The position numbers were made by a program, and so were the translations under genes. Below are positions 7,085 to 9,630 of a DNA stretch of 9,630 bases, piece by piece (the stretch's first letter is position 1; every line of letters begins with the position of its first letter). This DNA is from Bacteroidota bacterium. GTDB lineage: Bacteria > Bacteroidota > Bacteroidia > Bacteroidales > VadinHA17. The notes under the pieces were generated by a model that made no database searches, was not told the DNA's origin, and was given only the letters and a program-made list of their open reading frames with translations. Location of the stretch: NCBI GenBank assembly GCA_022711195.1, contig JAKLFN010000075.1, forward strand, positions 1 to 9,630, in the 5' to 3' direction.

Positions 7085-8377
7085 TTACAGAAAATCATAA
7101 ACCTGTTCCAGGGCTATGCCCCTTGATCCCTTGACGAGTATATGAAATCCCTTCAGGGGTTTTGTCTTCAGGTACTCCTTCAACCTGTTTACATCGCGGA
7201 AGGTTTTGAACCGGAAGCCAGCTGATACTTTACAAAATACAGGCCCTACCAGGATGACATCCAGGAGGTTATGATCAGTAAGCACCCTGTGTATCGCCTG
7301 GTGTTCTTCCTCGCTCCTGTCACCGAGTTCAAGCATGTCGCCCAGGATACAGATCTTTTTCTCCGCTTCGATAGCTGCGAACGATTCAATTGCCTTTTGC
7401 ATGCTCACGGGATTGGCATTATAAGAATCGCAGACTAGTGTATTTTCTTTTGTTTTGATGATCTGGGACCTGTTGTTACGGGGATTATAATTTTCAATCT
7501 CCTCAATGATATCATTCATCCCGACACCGAAGAAAAGTCCCGTTGCAATGGCTGCCCTGATATTTTCAACATTATATTTTCCGAACAGGTTACTCTTTAT
7601 CTCATAGGCTTTATTCTGATATTTTGCATGAAGCCTGAGGTTCATTTCTGCAGGCACGGGCTCGAGCCTCAGCCCAATGCCTGTAGGTTCTGAAAATGGT
7701 ACGGCCCTGTTTACGAGCCTGAAAATTTTCTCCGACAGTATCGGGTCTTTATCATTATAGAATGCTATTCCGTTAACTTTCCGGAGATGTTCATACAATT
7801 CTGTTTTAGCTTTAACAACCCCTTCAAACGATCCGAACCCTTCGATATGTGCCGGGCTTATGTTTGTGATCATACCAAAATCGGGACGGGCAATCAGGCA
7901 GAGGGTTCTTATCTCACTGATATGATTGGCTCCCATTTCGATAACCAGCATTTCGGTATCCTGCGGTGCCGAAAGGATTGTGAGAGGAACGCCTATGTGG
8001 TTATTCTGATTTCCCTTTGTCGAATGTACCCTGAATTTTCTTGCAAGAATAGCTGAGATCAGTTCCTTGGTAGTTGTCTTTCCGTTGCTCCCGGTTATAG
8101 CCAGGACATGTGCATTCATCTCTTTCCTGTGGTGTGAGGCCAGGGCCTGAAGTTCTGAAAGAGTGTCATCGACCAGTATTGTTTTGTCAGTCTCAAATGC
8201 AGGATCGTCGATGACTGCCCATGAAGCTCCTTTCTCGAGTGCGTCGGCAGCATATTTATTCCCGTTATGGTTTTCGCCCCACAGGGCGAAGAATATTTCT
8301 CCCTGCCCGACATTCCTAGAATCGGTTGAAACTCCTTTTGATTCCCTGAAGAGTTTGTATATCTGGTCCGTTCCCAT
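7085..8377 (-). CDS. murF: UDP-N-acetylmuramoyl-tripeptide--D-alanyl-D-alanine ligase
   Basis: MurF adds D-Ala-D-Ala to the UDP-MurNAc-tripeptide in the cytoplasm, the last soluble step of peptidoglycan precursor synthesis. The 430-residue product has the three Mur ligase domains. The N-terminal UDP-binding part contains GVSTDSR (15-21) and EIFFALWGENHNGNKY. The central ATPase has ITGSNGKTTT (94-103), GNQNNHIGVP (122-131), EMGANH (147-152), NISPAHIEGFGS and the AKTELY region (189-195) that holds the usual carbamylated-lysine position. The C-terminal domain has YNPRNNRSQ, DSYNANPVSM and ILGDMLELGD. GNQNNHIGVP, EMGANH and DSYNANP distinguish MurF from MurE and MurC. The ATG at 8377 puts GVSTDSR at the usual distance and is supported. 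It lies downstream of gldJ on the same strand, but a terminator-like hairpin ends 4 bases before its start. Its stop is 12 bases from the convergent phosphoesterase stop. Confidence 0.96.
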   Translation of the reverse strand: MGTDQIYKLFRESKGVSTDSRNVGQGEIFFALWGENHNGNKYAADALEKGASWAVIDDPAFETDKTILVDDTLSELQALASHHRKEMNAHVLAITGSNGKTTTKELISAILARKFRVHSTKGNQNNHIGVPLTILSAPQDTEMLVIEMGANHISEIRTLCLIARPDFGMITNISPAHIEGFGSFEGVVKAKTELYEHLRKVNGIAFYNDKDPILSEKIFRLVNRAVPFSEPTGIGLRLEPVPAEMNLRLHAKYQNKAYEIKSNLFGKYNVENIRAAIATGLFFGVGMNDIIEEIENYNPRNNRSQIIKTKENTLVCDSYNANPVSMQKAIESFAAIEAEKKICILGDMLELGDRSEEEHQAIHRVLTDHNLLDVILVGPVFCKVSAGFRFKTFRDVNRLKEYLKTKPLKGFHILVKGSRGIALEQVYDFL

Positions 8378-8381
8378 ATCG

Positions 8382-8415
8382 AAAAAAATGCCTCATTATG
8401 CAGTCATAATGAGGC
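8382..8415 (-). terminator. Rho-independent terminator/attenuator between gldJ and murF
   Basis: A perfect 11-bp inverted repeat occupies 8390-8400 and 8405-8415 (arms GCCTCATTATG and CATAATGAGGC) around a 4-base loop. Read on the minus strand it is followed by one A and then seven T residues (8388-8382), the layout of an intrinsic terminator for the gldJ transcript. The stem begins 23 bases after the gldJ stop codon. The T tract ends only 4 bases before the murF ATG at 8377. This leaves almost no leader for murF, so the element may allow partial readthrough. On the plus strand the same hairpin is followed only by CTTTAATATTTC, a poor terminator tail, and no plus-strand gene ends here. Confidence 0.8.
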
Positions 8416-8438
8416 TTTAATATTTCATTTTATCAGTA

Positions 8439-9630
8439 TCAGAACCCTGAAGGAGTGCCCACCCTGATCATGGCACAACGGAAGCCGATATCGTCGCGTG
8501 ATTCGCTCTGGTCGAGGAATCTGCGTGTTGACGGGTTGAGCCAGTATGCCCTGTCTTTCCAGGAGCCGCCCTTGTAAACCCTTGCGTTGTCATTTATCAG
8601 TGTAACGAAGTCGGCAGCGCCGCCGTCGGCAGCCATCTGCTGGGCATACATCCTGTAAGAACCCTGTCTGTTATCAGGATCATCTTCCGTCAGCCACTCT
8701 GTACCGATAGCTGATTTCTGATCACCATCCTTATAATTTCTGTAGTCGCCTTTCTGATAGTTGTAACGGGTTGATACATCTTTTGCTTTTACCGTGTCAA
8801 CATAAAGCCTTCCGAGATTATTTTTTGTTACCACCCTGCCGTTGGCATCACGTCTGAGATCGGTATAGACGTTACCTCTGAAGGGATTAAATTCATCCAC
8901 GTCGTCGGTAGTCATGGGGCGGTATACATCGTTTACCCACTCGTTAACATTTCCAGCCATGCAATAGAGGCCGTAATCGTTTGGCCAGTATGATCTGACT
9001 TCAGCAGTGATCGGGGCATTGTCGTTAAGGTTTCCAGCCACGCCCATCATATCACCACGGCCGCGAACGAAGTTTGCCATCATCTCTCCACGGTTCTTGG
9101 GAGCTGAATTTCTTACGTTATGTCCGTCCCACGGGTAAATCCTTCTTTCATAAATTCTCTCCTCGAAGGTCGTACCCCTGAGTGCATAGGCTGCAAATTC
9201 CCATTCTGCTTCTGTAGGCAGCCGGTATGCAGGAAGAAGCACTCCGTCTTCGAAGTTGGTTCTTCTTTCAGTCTGATTCGGATTAAGGCTTTCCCTTAGT
9301 TTATTTGTAACACCTTCATACTGCCCTGCAAGGTATGCTTCGGTATTGAAGTTATCCTGATTTATCTGGTTTGGATTCGGGCTCAGTTCGCCTTCATCGA
9401 CAAGTATCTGTTCATTTACCCTGTCAGTTCTCCATAGACAATAGTCGGTTGCTTTCAGCCAGCTTACACCTACAACAGGATACTGGTTATATGAGGGATG
9501 CCTGAAGTAATACTGTACATATGGATCATTGAACCCCATAGGGCTTCTCCATACCAGCGTGTCGGGAAGAGCTCTGCGGTAAACTTCCTGGTAATCGACA
9601 TATACACGCCTCAGCCAGAAAAGATATTCC
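8439..9630 (-). CDS. gldJ: GldJ-type SUMF1/FGE-domain gliding and type IX secretion lipoprotein, 5' partial
   Basis: A protein with the formylglycine-generating-enzyme-like (SUMF1) fold. GldJ is an outer-membrane-associated lipoprotein needed for gliding and type IX secretion in Flavobacterium johnsoniae. The frame stays open to the window edge, giving 396 residues, so the Met codon at 9539 is internal and the signal peptide/lipobox lie outside. The fold is marked by YPVVGVSWLKATDYCLWR, LPAYRLPTEAEWEFAA, YCMAGNVNEWVNDVY, VYKGGSWKDRAYWL and the C-terminal DDIGFRCAM. Segments upstream of 9539 read EYLFWLRRVYVDYQEVYRR, in the style of GldJ. The copper-binding CxxxxC pair of true FGE enzymes is absent, since the segment after GGSW has no cysteine until FRCAM, so the domain should be structural, not catalytic. 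The murF gene downstream supports GldJ over the paralogue GldK/PorK. A less likely alternative is another SUMF1-family lipoprotein. Confidence 0.87.
   Translation of the reverse strand, partial: EYLFWLRRVYVDYQEVYRRALPDTLVWRSPMGFNDPYVQYYFRHPSYNQYPVVGVSWLKATDYCLWRTDRVNEQILVDEGELSPNPNQINQDNFNTEAYLAGQYEGVTNKLRESLNPNQTERRTNFEDGVLLPAYRLPTEAEWEFAAYALRGTTFEERIYERRIYPWDGHNVRNSAPKNRGEMMANFVRGRGDMMGVAGNLNDNAPITAEVRSYWPNDYGLYCMAGNVNEWVNDVYRPMTTDDVDEFNPFRGNVYTDLRRDANGRVVTKNNLGRLYVDTVKAKDVSTRYNYQKGDYRNYKDGDQKSAIGTEWLTEDDPDNRQGSYRMYAQQMAADGGAADFVTLINDNARVYKGGSWKDRAYWLNPSTRRFLDQSESRDDIGFRCAMIRVGTPSGF

Noticed and set aside
7787..8056. Plus-strand 89-codon open frame antisense to murF
   Set aside because: It lies opposite the conserved MurF ATPase domain with no recognisable motif and no promoter or ribosome-binding signal.

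Overview
The window looks like chromosomal core DNA from a member of the Bacteroidota, probably a Bacteroidales/Marinilabiliales-type lineage. The main evidence is a GldJ-type lipoprotein gene (gliding/type IX secretion) next to murF, an MtaB-type tRNA methylthiotransferase linked to an LpxL-like acyltransferase and a family 2 glycosyltransferase, moderate GC content, and weak or absent Shine-Dalgarno sequences. I see no mobile elements, CRISPR arrays, rRNA or tRNA genes. No gene-free stretch exceeds about 65 bases.

Plus strand, 1-7072: seven genes lie head to tail with spacings of 11, -4, 2, 15, -8 and -4 bases, which is the layout of one operon. In order they are a PIN-PhoH fusion ATPase (5' end cut by the window), a secreted DUF1080 protein, MtaB (tRNA t6A37 methylthiotransferase), an inositol-monophosphatase-family enzyme, an LpxL/HtrB-like acyltransferase, a GT2 glycosyltransferase, and a metallophosphoesterase with an N-terminal membrane region. 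The first part mixes RNA metabolism with a periplasmic protein. The last three genes look like an envelope module (lipid acylation, glycosyl transfer, membrane-anchored phosphoesterase) whose product is not evident from sequence.

Minus strand, 7085-9630: gldJ (5' end outside the window) is followed by murF, the enzyme for the last cytoplasmic step of the peptidoglycan precursor. A perfect 11-bp hairpin with a T7 tract sits between them and ends 4 bases before the murF ATG. Either murF relies on readthrough of this element or it has a promoter I cannot see. The two gene blocks converge, with 12 bases between stop codons and no terminator visible there.

I do not see a clearly new biological system. 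The points most worth a second look are the terminator-like hairpin abutting murF, the gldJ-murF pairing with a catalytically dead SUMF1-like domain, and the uncharacterised acyltransferase-GT2-phosphoesterase module.
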